From positions 1 to 53,026 of the IMG/VR virus record IMGVR_UViG_3300042691_041916: a stretch of 53,026 bases of DNA; one strand, 5' to 3'. The notes beneath the pieces were generated by a model. It was given only the letters and a program-made list of their open reading frames with translations. It did no database searches and was not told where the DNA came from. The DNA comes from a virus. The position numbers and the translations under genes were made by a program. Shown here piece by piece: positions 14,647 through 22,119 of the stretch (positions are counted from its first letter, which is position 1; each line of letters starts with the position of its first letter).

Positions 14647-14885
14647 TATTGACCCTGGTAGTTCCCCCAGTTGGCTGCGATCTCTTGAGCGTTGACCCCC
14701 AGGAAGGTGTAAACCCGGCAGGGGGGCATGGTCCGACCCAGAATCTCACAGCAGCGCTCAAGCTCATCCCCATCGGCCTGAATGCTTACCACGCTCGTAG
14801 AATAGATGGGCAGATTTGTCTTAAGGCCAGGGTCATCGACGTGTCCCGAGAGGGCGTAGTCGATGTTGGTGTCTGCGTACAACAT
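14646..14885 (-). CDS. Hypothetical protein
   Basis: 79 residues from the ATG at 14885 (MLYADTNIDYALSGHVDD). Contains CCEILGRTMPPCRVY and ends NWGNYQGQ. No domain recognised. Own cassette (copy 11). Confidence 0.7.
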   Translation of the reverse strand: MLYADTNIDYALSGHVDDPGLKTNLPIYSTSVVSIQADGDELERCCEILGRTMPPCRVYTFLGVNAQEIAANWGNYQGQ

Positions 14886-14896
14886 GGATTTTAGGC

Positions 14897-14956
14897 GGTG
14901 AGGGCCTCGGACCCCCTTACCCTTACATTGTAGCACCTTGCCCCAGGGTCGGCAAC
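14897..14956 (-). promoter_or_regulatory. Hairpin-leader promoter cassette, copy 11 (variant stem)
   Basis: GTTGCC (14951-14956), 18 bp, TACAAT (14927-14932), stem GGGGGUC-CGA-GGCCCUC. The stem differs from the usual sequence but still pairs (two G-U). Confidence 0.75.
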
Positions 14957-14968
14957 CCCCGGAGCTTT

Positions 14969-15004
14969 AACACCGGGGCAAACACCGGGGCAAACACTGG
15001 GGCA
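14969..15004. repeat. Three tandem copies of a 12-bp unit
   Basis: The unit aacaccggggca occurs three times in a row (third copy has one change), directly followed by cttgcccttagggttga, the -35/spacer part of the promoter cassette without a -10. It looks like slippage or decay of a promoter repeat. Confidence 0.85.
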
Positions 15005-15038
15005 ACCTTGCCCTTAGGGTTGAAAACCCTGGAAGCAA

Positions 15039-16193
15039 TCAGCGACCGGCCAGAGCACGCTGAGTGCTCCCTGTTGTCTGGCGCACCGTCGAGATGCTTC
15101 CTCCGGCAGAGTAGCCAGCGCTGCGGCCCTCAGCGGAACGGGAACCTGCCCCCGACGACCCCTTGCCAAGTTTCGGATTCACTTCATACATGAATTCCTT
15201 AGCAGCCTGCTTCTCCTTTTCAAAGGAAGACTTGAGCACAAGGCCCGGAACATGGCTGATACCATTCGATGCAATCAAACCTTCCTCCATGCGACGGTTA
15301 TGATCGTCATACAGGGAGTTGGCAACACGCTTGGCCACACCTTCACGGAAAGCCATCCAATATGACTTTCCTTTCGGAGCCTCACCCTTCGCCTCACCCT
15401 TCGCCTTAGCAACTACACGGTCAACAGCCTCTGTCAAGTAATCGAGAAGGTCGTAAGACTGGGAGATTTTGATGGGGCGACCGTAAAAGTGAAACTGAGT
15501 GCAGGCCCCATTAGCACGGATGTAAGTATAGACGCAACCCTGCGTATAGGCAACTGCGCTCATGATAGTGGATAGCCAGGTTGCCTTGACTTTGGAGGTC
15601 CAAATGTGTTCTTTGACGATTACGGGCAGACCCTCGGTCAACGCTTCGGAGTGGGCATCCAGAACGATGTTGTTTTGGGCAATAAACTGAGCATACTTGG
15701 CAGCAGCCAGAGCAGCCTCATGCTCGTTAGACGATGTTGTCAGGGCCAGAAGGGCCAATGCTTTTTTCTGCGCCCGTTCCGCTTCTTTCCCTTCAGGGGT
15801 TTTGGCCAGAGAGTGATAAACTTGGACAGCATCACGGTTGAGTTTGCCGTTAACGAAATAGGCAAGTTTGCGGAATTCTTTTCCATGTGAAGGTACGTCG
15901 TACCCGCAGCAGCGTCGCTGAACATGGTGGCACAGCTCGTGCAGCAAAGTATCCTGAATTGCCTCACTTTGCTGAGCGGAGTTTTCAATACCACGGAAAA
16001 AGTCCGGGTCCAGAGAGATAGCATAACCTGTATAGAAACCTGCCCAGCGATCACGCACCCCCTTCGCTTGTTTGGGGCGTTCCCATTTGAACGAAGTCAG
16101 GGGCTCCATGCCCAACCCAAACAGCGAATCCAGCTGCTCATTGAGCCATTGCAGGATCTGAGCTTCGGTGGTATCAACAGAAAGGAGAGTCAT
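15039..16193 (-). CDS. SprT-like zinc metallopeptidase fused to a DUF2786-like domain
   Basis: 384 residues. Residues 80-111 contain LLHELCHHVQ (HExxH: H85, E86, H89) and SHGKEFRKLA, the layout of SprT/Spartan-type domains. Residues about 137-178 (KKALALLALTTSSNEHEAAL, AAKYAQFIAQNNI) match DUF2786, followed by a domain with WLSTIMSAVAYTQGCVYTYI and FYGRPIKISQS as in DUF2786 proteins. The C-terminus is low-complexity Ser/Gly/Arg. SprT-like proteins cleave DNA-protein crosslinks in other systems; here the substrate is unknown. Own cassette (copy 12). Confidence 0.85.
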   Translation of the reverse strand: MTLLSVDTTEAQILQWLNEQLDSLFGLGMEPLTSFKWERPKQAKGVRDRWAGFYTGYAISLDPDFFRGIENSAQQSEAIQDTLLHELCHHVQRRCCGYDVPSHGKEFRKLAYFVNGKLNRDAVQVYHSLAKTPEGKEAERAQKKALALLALTTSSNEHEAALAAAKYAQFIAQNNIVLDAHSEALTEGLPVIVKEHIWTSKVKATWLSTIMSAVAYTQGCVYTYIRANGACTQFHFYGRPIKISQSYDLLDYLTEAVDRVVAKAKGEAKGEAPKGKSYWMAFREGVAKRVANSLYDDHNRRMEEGLIASNGISHVPGLVLKSSFEKEKQAAKEFMYEVNPKLGKGSSGAGSRSAEGRSAGYSAGGSISTVRQTTGSTQRALAGR

Positions 16194-16205
16194 TACTTTT
16201 GGGGC

Positions 16206-16267
16206 GGTGGGGGCGACCGGCGCCCCCGTTCCCCATTATTGTAGCACCTTGCGCTCAGGGCCGTCAA
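16206..16267 (-). promoter_or_regulatory. Hairpin-leader promoter cassette, copy 12 (variant stem)
   Basis: TTGACG (16262-16267), 18 bp, TACAAT (16238-16243), stem GGGGGCG-CCGGT-CGCCCCC, then the ATG at 16193. Longest stem of the family. Confidence 0.85.
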
Positions 16268-16322
16268 CTGCCGGGGTTTAGGGGGGGCGTGTTGCCGTGA
16301 GGCTGGTAACCCTCGGGGGCAA

Positions 16323-16577
16323 TCAGAGAACCCGCTGGATACGGGTGCAATCTTCCTGGGGCATCACCGCAATAACCCCCACATTTTGAAAAGCCCCCTG
16401 GGCAACAACCCACTTCTTAGCCTCAGTAAAGGTCATGGAGGGGGACGCAACGATCCACTCCTGGCGATCCTCAGCGTTCCGCTTGGAGAACGGGCAGAAG
16501 GCCCAGACTCCTCGCCCACGGGGGGAGCGACCGTGCCACAGCTCGTAAGGGGTGGTTTCGATGGTGGGCTTAGGCAT
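16323..16577 (-). CDS. Hypothetical protein
   Basis: 84 residues (MPKPTIETTPYELWHGRSPR...). Strand/helix alternation (VWAFCPFSKRNAEDRQEWI, FTEAKKWVVAQGAFQNVGVI). No domain recognised. Own cassette (copy 13). Confidence 0.75.
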   Translation of the reverse strand: MPKPTIETTPYELWHGRSPRGRGVWAFCPFSKRNAEDRQEWIVASPSMTFTEAKKWVVAQGAFQNVGVIAVMPQEDCTRIQRVL

Positions 16578-16589
16578 GGTTTCTAAAGC

Positions 16590-16647
16590 GGTGGCGGCTG
16601 TGCCGCCTTACCCTATTATCATACACCCTTGCTTGGAGAGCCGTCAA
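16590..16647 (-). promoter_or_regulatory. Hairpin-leader promoter cassette, copy 13
   Basis: TTGACG (16642-16647), 18 bp, TATGAT (16618-16623), stem GGCGGC-ACA-GCCGCC, ATG at 16577. Confidence 0.8.
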
Positions 16648-16891
16648 CCCCCTCCCTCGGGCGACTCAGCTTTTCATCTAAAACAGACCTATCATAGGCG
16701 CCCCACAAATACAAAGGACCTATGAATGCGCCCATGAATGTAGCACCGCCAAGGGCACCGGCCCATCCGCCACGAATTGCACCAGTGTATGCTCCCATTA
16801 AAACACACACAGCTAGGAAAGCATTTCCAGGGTGGTCTCCGCAGTGCTTTAGATAACCACAACCACGAATCATGTGTCTGATTGTTTTCAT
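16619..16891 (-). CDS. Small glycine-rich membrane protein
   Basis: 90 residues with hydrophobic, Gly/Ala-zipper segments (FLAVCVLMGAYTGAIRGGWA, LGGATFMGAFIGPLYLWG). Glycine-zipper helices of this kind are common in small pore-forming or membrane-associated proteins. Shine-Dalgarno GGAGAGG lies 5-6 nt before the ATG. Function unknown. Confidence 0.8.
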   Translation of the reverse strand: MKTIRHMIRGCGYLKHCGDHPGNAFLAVCVLMGAYTGAIRGGWAGALGGATFMGAFIGPLYLWGAYDRSVLDEKLSRPREGVDGSPSKGV

Positions 16892-16943
16892 TTTAGCCTC
16901 TCCAGCTCAGCTTGAAGCATTTAGGTTAAAGGGATTGTGTGAG

Positions 16944-17141
16944 TCACTTGATTTTCTCCTGATGTTTAAACTGCAACTCAGCTCGTTTCCAAATTGTCTT
17001 ATACTTAAATGAACTGATAAGGAGAGTGAAACTGAAAATACAAATCAACTCGTCAAGAAGTCCTGCAAAGGGGGTGAGAACTCGAAGAAGAAATAACTGA
17101 AGAGTGGGTTCTGGTTGCCTCCAACGTTGAATGATACTCAT
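16944..17141 (-). CDS. Small membrane protein
   Basis: 65 residues; one or two hydrophobic segments (LFLLRVLTPFAGLLDELICI, FSFTLLISSF) and a basic C-terminus. An AAGGG motif sits just before the ATG. No family recognised. Confidence 0.65.
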   Translation of the reverse strand: MSIIQRWRQPEPTLQLFLLRVLTPFAGLLDELICIFSFTLLISSFKYKTIWKRAELQFKHQEKIK

Positions 17142-17175
17142 TTCCCTTGTGGTGCAATTTCAATCGGTTGCCAAT

Positions 17176-17379
17176 TCATTTTAGTTGCTCCAAAACTTGT
17201 TTTTGCAATTCGTCCACATCAGTAGATGTGATTTCAATTTGTTTCACAATTTTACCACCCTCTACTTTAAACATCGGGTACTGACTAATTTGGCGTGCCA
17301 ACATGAACGACCCGATGGTGTAGGGGTTACGGTAGTCAGTTTGGCTTGGGTTACGAACGTCAACTACGAGAAGTTTCAT
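17176..17379 (-). CDS. Hypothetical small protein
   Basis: 67 residues beginning MKLLVVDVRNPSQTDYRN, strand-rich N-terminus and a helical end (DVDELQKQVLEQLK). No domain recognised. Confidence 0.75.
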   Translation of the reverse strand: MKLLVVDVRNPSQTDYRNPYTIGSFMLARQISQYPMFKVEGGKIVKQIEITSTDVDELQKQVLEQLK

Positions 17380-17419
17380 TTTGCTTAAGTGAAGGGATTT
17401 AGGTTAGTGACCAAGGGAA

Positions 17420-17635
17420 TCACGATGCAAGCTCCTTTCGCATTTTCTGAACCATATCAATCGCCTGATCCAGGAATCGCTCAGAGGAGTGAGCACGGCC
17501 CCGATGCACCAGAACCCAGTCAGGTTTCTCGTTGGATTCGATGCGACCGCCACTGCCGATGGTTGCCCTCGTATACTCCAGAGCGTTCCACAGTGAAAGG
17601 AGGTTTTCTTCTGTGAATAGGGTTTCCTTTTCCAT
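17420..17635 (-). CDS. Hypothetical small protein
   Basis: 71 residues (MEKETLFTEENLLSLWNALE...), ending in a charged helix (RFLDQAIDMVQKMRKEL). No domain recognised. Own cassette (copy 14). Confidence 0.75.
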   Translation of the reverse strand: MEKETLFTEENLLSLWNALEYTRATIGSGGRIESNEKPDWVLVHRGRAHSSERFLDQAIDMVQKMRKELAS

Positions 17636-17647
17636 TGGTTTAAGAAA

Positions 17648-17707
17648 GGTGGCAGCCTCAGGCCGCCTTACCCCTTAACTATACAGCCTCATTTGAAGGT
17701 CTGTCAA
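17648..17707 (-). promoter_or_regulatory. Hairpin-leader promoter cassette, copy 14
   Basis: TTGACA (17702-17707), 18 bp, TATAGT (17678-17683), stem GGCGGCC-TGA-GGCTGCC with one G-U pair. Confidence 0.8.
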
Positions 17708-18027
17708 CCCTTATCCGCTACCTGGTTGTCCTGTGAGAGGAGCCAGTGAAGGCGAAGCTTCTCAGGGTGCCATCCGTAGGTTTCCTTGCCCTGAGTGCCG
17801 ACGACACGGAAGCGGCTCCAGTGGTCGATGTCGGTGTTCAGGGCAATGAGCCAGTCGGCACGCCGCTCAGCCAAGCTCTGAACGTAACCGGCCTCCATGA
17901 ATCGCTGAATGAAGAACTCCCGGCTCAGGAAACGGCCGGTGTCCATCACGGCAAAGATCCCCCTGACAGCTTGCTCGGCCTTGGGCTTGCTCAGGTAAAG
18001 GCGGGCTCGGTTCAGATCGTTGCTCAT
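17704..18027 (-). CDS. Hypothetical protein
   Basis: 107 residues from the ATG at 18027 (MSNDLNRARLYLSKPKAEQA). Helical (REFFIQRFMEAGYVQSLAER), C-terminal WHPEKLRLHWLLSQ. Possibly a winged-helix-like fold; not assigned. Own cassette (copy 15). Confidence 0.75.
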   Translation of the reverse strand: MSNDLNRARLYLSKPKAEQAVRGIFAVMDTGRFLSREFFIQRFMEAGYVQSLAERRADWLIALNTDIDHWSRFRVVGTQGKETYGWHPEKLRLHWLLSQDNQVADKG

Positions 18028-18038
18028 TGGCTCAATGC

Positions 18039-18096
18039 GGTGGCGGCTGCGCCGCCTTACCCACATATTGTAGCACCTTGGCCTAGGGGTTGTCGA
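18039..18096 (-). promoter_or_regulatory. Hairpin-leader promoter cassette, copy 15
   Basis: TCGACA (18091-18096), spacer containing CCCCTAGGCC, TACAAT (18067-18072), stem GGCGGC-GCA-GCCGCC. Confidence 0.8.
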
Positions 18097-18110
18097 CTAC
18101 TGTGGTTTAA

Positions 18111-18145
18111 ACGGGGGGCAAGCACCTTGCTCCCAGGGTTGATGG
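18111..18145. repeat. Truncated copy of the promoter repeat lacking a -10
   Basis: Carries the spacer and -35 part (gcaccttgctcccagggttgatgg) but has cttgcccccc where TACAAT would be. The 24 bases at 18111-18134 recur unchanged at 29486-29509. Confidence 0.75.
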
Positions 18146-18229
18146 CCCCCTGAGCTTCACCATCGGGGAATCCCTCAGGTGCTGCCCCAGCAGTCTTTTC
18201 TGGGTTCCCTTTCAAGAGGGAAAACGTGG

Positions 18230-18481
18230 CTAAATTAGATAATCGTCCATGGACTTCCACCCTTCAGGGTACTGAGCTAAGATAGTAAACTCAGATAAGT
18301 CTTTAAAAATTGTTATACCGCAGCCCCCATACTCACTATAGTTACGGGCTTCCCACCATTCAGATGTCTCGTACCGGGTAGATAGGGGTGAGTATCTACT
18401 TATAGTATAGCCAAAGTTGTAGTAGGGGGAAGCGGTATAGGTGTGGCCATCTGGCCCCCTCAAAAGGATTGATCCGCTCAT
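18230..18481 (-). CDS. Hypothetical protein
   Basis: 83 residues (MSGSILLRGPDGHTYTASPY...), Tyr-rich, strand-rich. No domain recognised. Last gene of the run that starts at 20577. Confidence 0.7.
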   Translation of the reverse strand: MSGSILLRGPDGHTYTASPYYNFGYTISRYSPLSTRYETSEWWEARNYSEYGGCGITIFKDLSEFTILAQYPEGWKSMDDYLI

Positions 18482-18528
18482 TGCACCCTGAGTTGAATGA
18501 TTTTAAGTCTATCGGTAAAGGGTTAAAT

Positions 18529-18819
18529 CTAGAGGGAACCATCAAAAATTTGCAATCTATTGGGGGTGTCTTCACCATTCCCAAAACTGATAATGACAGT
18601 TCCGAACTTTTTTGAAAAAGTTTCCAATTCCCCCAAAGAGTTTATTTGAATTGTGGGGCTGGGGCGACTTTCGTCAATTAACCACCTTGCCTCATCAGGG
18701 TTATTGAAAATCTCCCCACCGGGAGGTGGCACAAATCGAAACCCCAAGGGCTCAAGTTTCCTTACCTGTTCCCCTGTGTAGAACAGGCGTGTTGTTGTTA
18801 AAGAGAATAAGGTGTTCAC
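18529..18819 (-). CDS. Hypothetical protein
   Basis: 96 residues (MNTLFSLTTTRLFYTGEQVR...), mixed strands (GFRFVPPPGGEIF, FGTVIISFGNGED). No domain recognised. Confidence 0.7.
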   Translation of the reverse strand: MNTLFSLTTTRLFYTGEQVRKLEPLGFRFVPPPGGEIFNNPDEARWLIDESRPSPTIQINSLGELETFSKKFGTVIISFGNGEDTPNRLQIFDGSL

Positions 18820-18872
18820 TTGTCTTAAGGAGGTAGTTTAAGGGGGGTTAATCATTCAACTTCCCTTTCGGG

Positions 18873-19052
18873 TCATTGTCCTCCAGTTTCATCATAGCAG
18901 CCGTCATCATACCCCTCTAAGTAGATAGCACGGGCAAACCTAAGCAAACTTTCGTCTGTAGCGGCCCAGTCAGAGAGTTCTAGGTCGTCAAAGTATCCCC
19001 CTTTATCCAGATGGGCAGAAGCTATTCTCATTATTTGAGAATAAGTTATCAT
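18873..19052 (-). CDS. Hypothetical small acidic protein
   Basis: 59 residues from the ATG at 19052 (MITYSQIMRIASAHLDKGGY); a GTG at 19058 overlapping the upstream TGA is an alternative. Helical and acidic (DDLELSDWAATDESLLRFAR). No domain recognised. Confidence 0.7.
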   Translation of the reverse strand: MITYSQIMRIASAHLDKGGYFDDLELSDWAATDESLLRFARAIYLEGYDDGCYDETGGQ

Positions 19053-19054
19053 TG

Positions 19055-20206
19055 TCACAGGTTAGAATTGTTAAAGGTGGGTAGAATAGTTTCACAAAGC
19101 TCGTTAATCAGAGAACGATCAATGTGACCAGGGAGCACGCATTCATTTTTAATGACATGCTCAGATTTTTCAAAAAGCTCACTAACCATGCTGTTCAGCT
19201 CAGCATAGGGAACCCTTCCATACTTAATGTCCAAAAGCAACTGGTGATCCCCAGCCTTTTTACGGTTAACAATAATTTCTCCGGTGCGAAGCCCTTCGAT
19301 GGCCATGTTCATCAGCCGAACACAGTGGCTGGCGTTCTTGCCATCATACCCGCACTCTCTCTCAATCTCAGAGCGTTTCACGTTGCGATTTTTCAACCAA
19401 TCCTGATAATTGCTCCAGCGTTTGCAATCTGAGCGGTATCTTTGGCTGGCCCTAAGCAAAACCATGTATTCATCGCTGGCCCTCGTCATTTCCTGCGAAG
19501 TTGCCATGCACTCATCAGGGAGAACGGTCTGCTTAAGCACCCCTTTCCAGTCGACCTTATCATTCAAAATTTCATACAAATCCTTAGCAACCTGATAATA
19601 TTCTATTCTGTCCTTAATCAACAAGTATAAGTATTCGATGAAGGACTCTATCTGGGTGCTTGTTAGGTTATTTGATGGAACCCCGTAGTCTTCCCATTCA
19701 GGTTTCTTCATCGGTGGGTCAAGCAACCATTTCCGATGGGTCTCCATCTTCTTGATCTGCGCCCGTGCGTACTGCACAAACGTCCCCGCAATTTTCTTGG
19801 AGAGAAGTCTTTCCCTATTTGCAATAAGGACTTTGCCAAGATCCGTAAGGTGGATGTAATCTTGGGGTTCTTGCCACAGCATTTCCAAGATATTTGGGTT
19901 TTGCGATTGCAACAACCTAAGGTAACGCCGAACTTCATACACTACCGTGTCTGATCCGTCCAGCTCAGGGAACTTGGTATCAGGGCAAGGCTCTTCCTCC
20001 CACCCCTTATCCTTCTGTTCGAACTCTTCTAAAGTTACGTAGAAGCGTCGGGGGGCAATGCAAATCCCTTTATAGTCCCTATCAGACATTTCCGTGTTAA
20101 GACCATAGGCATGGGATCCTGACATGCAGAATAGGATCATGCCCTTTTCAATTTCGGCCCTTGTAATTGACACTTTTTCTAAAAAAGAGGTTATGGGAGT
20201 ATTCAA
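19055..20206 (-). CDS. RlaP-type nucleotidyltransferase (DNA polymerase beta superfamily)
   Basis: 383 residues. Residues 30-48 read GSHAYGLNTEMSDRDYKGI, the G-S...D-x-D signature of the polymerase beta-like nucleotidyltransferases (D42, D44), followed by helices typical of the predicted RNA-repair RlaP family found in many large phages. No tRNA ligase or kinase partner is visible nearby. The role (RNA or nucleotide modification) is from family knowledge only. Confidence 0.85.
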   Translation of the reverse strand: MNTPITSFLEKVSITRAEIEKGMILFCMSGSHAYGLNTEMSDRDYKGICIAPRRFYVTLEEFEQKDKGWEEEPCPDTKFPELDGSDTVVYEVRRYLRLLQSQNPNILEMLWQEPQDYIHLTDLGKVLIANRERLLSKKIAGTFVQYARAQIKKMETHRKWLLDPPMKKPEWEDYGVPSNNLTSTQIESFIEYLYLLIKDRIEYYQVAKDLYEILNDKVDWKGVLKQTVLPDECMATSQEMTRASDEYMVLLRASQRYRSDCKRWSNYQDWLKNRNVKRSEIERECGYDGKNASHCVRLMNMAIEGLRTGEIIVNRKKAGDHQLLLDIKYGRVPYAELNSMVSELFEKSEHVIKNECVLPGHIDRSLINELCETILPTFNNSNL

Positions 20207-20224
20207 CTCACTTGTGATCCACCC

Positions 20225-20374
20225 TTAAAAATTCCAAATACCTTGATCGTAGAGGGCTTCTGCCTCAGCTTGAGCCCTCATGTCTTCAATCTGCTCACGC
20301 TCAATCTTCTTAGCCTCCTCTTTAGAGTAGCCGTGTGACTCCCAGTATTCAGCAATTGTCGTGGGGTGTTTCAT
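20225..20374 (-). CDS. Small charged helical protein
   Basis: 49 residues (MKHPTTIAEYWESHGYSKEE, then helical EAKKIEREQIEDMRAQAEAE). Lies 11 bp behind the gene above in the same operon. Function unknown. Confidence 0.75.
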   Translation of the reverse strand: MKHPTTIAEYWESHGYSKEEAKKIEREQIEDMRAQAEAEALYDQGIWNF

Positions 20375-20385
20375 GGCGTAAGCAA

Positions 20386-20577
20386 TCAGACAACAGAGCT
20401 AATGGTGCCGTTCTCATAGCGAACAGCGTGATAGGTGCGCTTACCACGGGGGCGCTTCAGGTAAAGCGTGGTTCGGGTCACAGGGTGCTTCAAAGAGGAA
20501 ACCTCCTTGGAAGTGAGCACAAAATCCTTTTCCCGAAGAATTTCGTATTTGATGCCGTCGATGATGATGGTGGGCAT
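20386..20577 (-). CDS. Small beta-rich hypothetical protein
   Basis: 63 residues from the ATG at 20577 (MPTIIIDGIKYEILREKDFV), rich in short strands and basic residues (TTLYLKRPRGKRTYHAVRYE). First gene of the operon behind cassette 16. A GGAG motif precedes the ATG. Confidence 0.75.
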   Translation of the reverse strand: MPTIIIDGIKYEILREKDFVLTSKEVSSLKHPVTRTTLYLKRPRGKRTYHAVRYENGTISSVV

Positions 20578-20594
20578 GGGGACTCCTGGGGCAG

Positions 20595-20651
20595 GGTGGC
20601 GGCTCAGCCGCCTTACCCCATAATTATACACCTCTGGCCAAACGGTGTCAA
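20595..20651 (-). promoter_or_regulatory. Hairpin-leader promoter cassette, copy 16
   Basis: TTGACA (20646-20651), 17 bp, TATAAT (20623-20628), stem GGCGGC-TGA-GCCGCC. Confidence 0.85.
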
Positions 20652-20724
20652 CCTACCTCCCCAGGCTGCCGGGGGGGGTGCCTGTTGCCTGCACACTGTC
20701 AACCCCGGCAGGGGCTGCTCTAAA

Positions 20725-20835
20725 CTATTTAGCAAACAAGGTACCAGTGGTATAACCATGCACAATAATCCCTGTGATTCCACCGACAAAGAATCCCCAC
20801 AAGAAAACATAAAATCTGTCCATTTGCTTAAACAT
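20725..20835 (-). CDS. Very small membrane protein
   Basis: 36 residues: MFKQMDRFYVFLWGFFVGGI then TGIIVHGYTTGTLFAK. One membrane helix with glycine zippers. It resembles the broken product at 20849-20952 (DKLYYYLFGV...SGIVLGV), so the two look like tandem duplicates. Last gene of the operon from 21765. Confidence 0.65.
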   Translation of the reverse strand: MFKQMDRFYVFLWGFFVGGITGIIVHGYTTGTLFAK

Positions 20836-20848
20836 CTGGCTAGAGGCT

Positions 20849-20952
20849 TCAGTTGAGGAGTGAGTAAAATAGAAAATGTAGAGAAACCCCAAGAACTATC
20901 CCTGAAAAAAAAAAAAAACTCCAAACAAGTAGTAGTAAAGTTTGTCTCCCAT
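20849..20952 (-). pseudogene. Very small membrane protein split at a T14 run
   Basis: From the ATG at 20952 the frame reads MGDKLYYYLFGV and then enters 14 T (A14 on the plus strand at 20905-20918). As given it stops soon after. With 15 (or 12) T it continues FFFFSGIVLGVSLHFLFYSL to a TGA at 20849, giving a plausible 34-residue membrane protein like its neighbour. The length of this homopolymer is hard to sequence, so the break may not be real. Confidence 0.55.
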
Positions 20953-20960
20953 GACTGCAC

Positions 20961-21140
20961 TTAGATGGATTGGTTTGGTAAGTTTGTGCGATCCCACTCA
21001 TCCACAGCATTGCTGTAGTAGTTAAGGGCATCCCTGATTACATCAGCTTCGGTTTTGTTTAACCTTGCCGCAAGTTCAGACAAGGCCTCCATAAATTGGT
21101 GGTCTACCTTGATGATTCCACCCATTTCTTTTATACTCAT
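20961..21140 (-). CDS. Ribbon-helix-helix protein
   Basis: 59 residues. GGIIKVDHQFMEALSELAAR followed by LNKTEADVIRDALNYYS is the strand-helix-helix pattern of CopG/Arc-type DNA-binding proteins. The ATG overlaps the upstream stop (ATGA). Likely a small transcription factor. Confidence 0.8.
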   Translation of the reverse strand: MSIKEMGGIIKVDHQFMEALSELAARLNKTEADVIRDALNYYSNAVDEWDRTNLPNQSI

Positions 21141-21373
21141 CTCAGCAAGGGTTCAAGGTGAAAATCTCTGACCAACTTTTCAGCAATTAGAGGTTCCCCT
21201 TCCATCTCAATAATTCCGTTAATTGTAATGATGCGCTTTAGATCCCCTTCCTTGACAGCCGTGAGGGCAGCTAGGCAAGGTTCCGCCAGGCGACTGTCGT
21301 AAGGAGGATAGAAGTTGCTTTCAAGGTGCCACCTTAACATAGGCAGCCAATATTCTTCGGGGTTAACAGTCAT
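21137..21373 (-). CDS. Hypothetical protein
   Basis: 78 residues from the ATG at 21373 (MTVNPEEYWLPMLRWHLES). Helical, ending LIAEKLVRDFHLEPLL. Its stop overlaps the RHH start. No domain recognised. Confidence 0.75.
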   Translation of the reverse strand: MTVNPEEYWLPMLRWHLESNFYPPYDSRLAEPCLAALTAVKEGDLKRIITINGIIEMEGEPLIAEKLVRDFHLEPLLR

Positions 21374-21378
21374 GGTTT

Positions 21379-21765
21379 TCAATGCTGAGTGAACTTAGGT
21401 TGGGGCCAAAAGCGTTTGCGGTTTTCAAGCTCAACCTCCTGTTCCTCCCTGAGTTGGTCATGCCAGTATTTGTAGCGTTTGTCGTTGGCAAAGCACCCGT
21501 AGGTGCCCCTATTTTCTCTATAGTACAAAGTGAGTTTGGAAGCGTACCACTCATCGAACTCTCTGACTAGCTCGGCAGACATTGTGAATTTGCACTCTGG
21601 CACGTCCTCTGTATAAACCCCAAACTTGCGAGTGTGGGCTTTAGGGTTACCTCTCCAAACATCATTCGCACTTAGGCCTTCACCAGAAATAACGCACCAT
21701 TTCTCGACAGGGTGGAGACTGCCGAACGTAGCACGGTAGTGGATACAGGATTGACACGGACTCAT
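21379..21765 (-). CDS. Cysteine-containing hypothetical protein
   Basis: 128 residues starting MSPCQSCIHYRATFG with further cysteines (KWCVISGEG, PECKF, YGCFAND), a possible zinc site near the N-terminus. Strong Shine-Dalgarno AAGGAGG before the ATG and a canonical promoter without hairpin (21788-21816). First gene of a five-gene operon that ends with the small membrane proteins. Confidence 0.75.
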   Translation of the reverse strand: MSPCQSCIHYRATFGSLHPVEKWCVISGEGLSANDVWRGNPKAHTRKFGVYTEDVPECKFTMSAELVREFDEWYASKLTLYYRENRGTYGCFANDKRYKYWHDQLREEQEVELENRKRFWPQPKFTQH

Positions 21766-21787
21766 CTAACCTCCTTTGCTCCCCGGT

Positions 21788-21816
21788 ATCATACTACGCC
21801 CTGAGCCTGCCGTCAA
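21788..21816 (-). promoter_or_regulatory. Sigma70-type promoter without leader hairpin
   Basis: TTGACG (21811-21816), 17 bp, TATGAT (21788-21793), then AAGGAGG and the ATG at 21765. Confidence 0.8.
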
Positions 21817-21827
21817 GGTGCGTGTTT

Positions 21828-22079
21828 TCACTCCGGCAAAGGCCACGCATAGTTCCCGATACGTTCCATCAAACGTCTCCCTTCTTTCGTAAGCAGCGGG
21901 TCATCTGTGATGTACTGGAGCTGCATGGCTTCCCTAAAGCCAGGTCCTTGTGTGATTTCAGCAATCTGAGAGATTAGGCAAGCCTGCTCACTACTGTCAA
22001 GGTGGGCGATAGCATAGGCAAGTTGCTCTATTGTCAACTCAACTTGAACAGTTGTGTTGCATGGAATCGGTTTTACCAT
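21828..22079 (-). CDS. Hypothetical small helical protein
   Basis: 83 residues (VQVELTIEQLAYAIAHLDSS, EQACLISQIAEIT). AAGGA lies 6-7 nt before the ATG. No domain recognised. Confidence 0.75.
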   Translation of the reverse strand: MVKPIPCNTTVQVELTIEQLAYAIAHLDSSEQACLISQIAEITQGPGFREAMQLQYITDDPLLTKEGRRLMERIGNYAWPLPE

Positions 22080-22119
22080 CGTTTTCCTTCAGTGTTTGGA
22101 GGCATAAGGCCGGAAGCTA

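Noticed and set aside
3451-18060. A shared N-terminal peptide (RVRRQGRHR-like) in front of many proteins in the longest open frames
   Set aside because: It is the translation of the promoter hairpin cassette upstream of the real start codons, not a protein motif. Starts were moved to the ATG after the hairpin.
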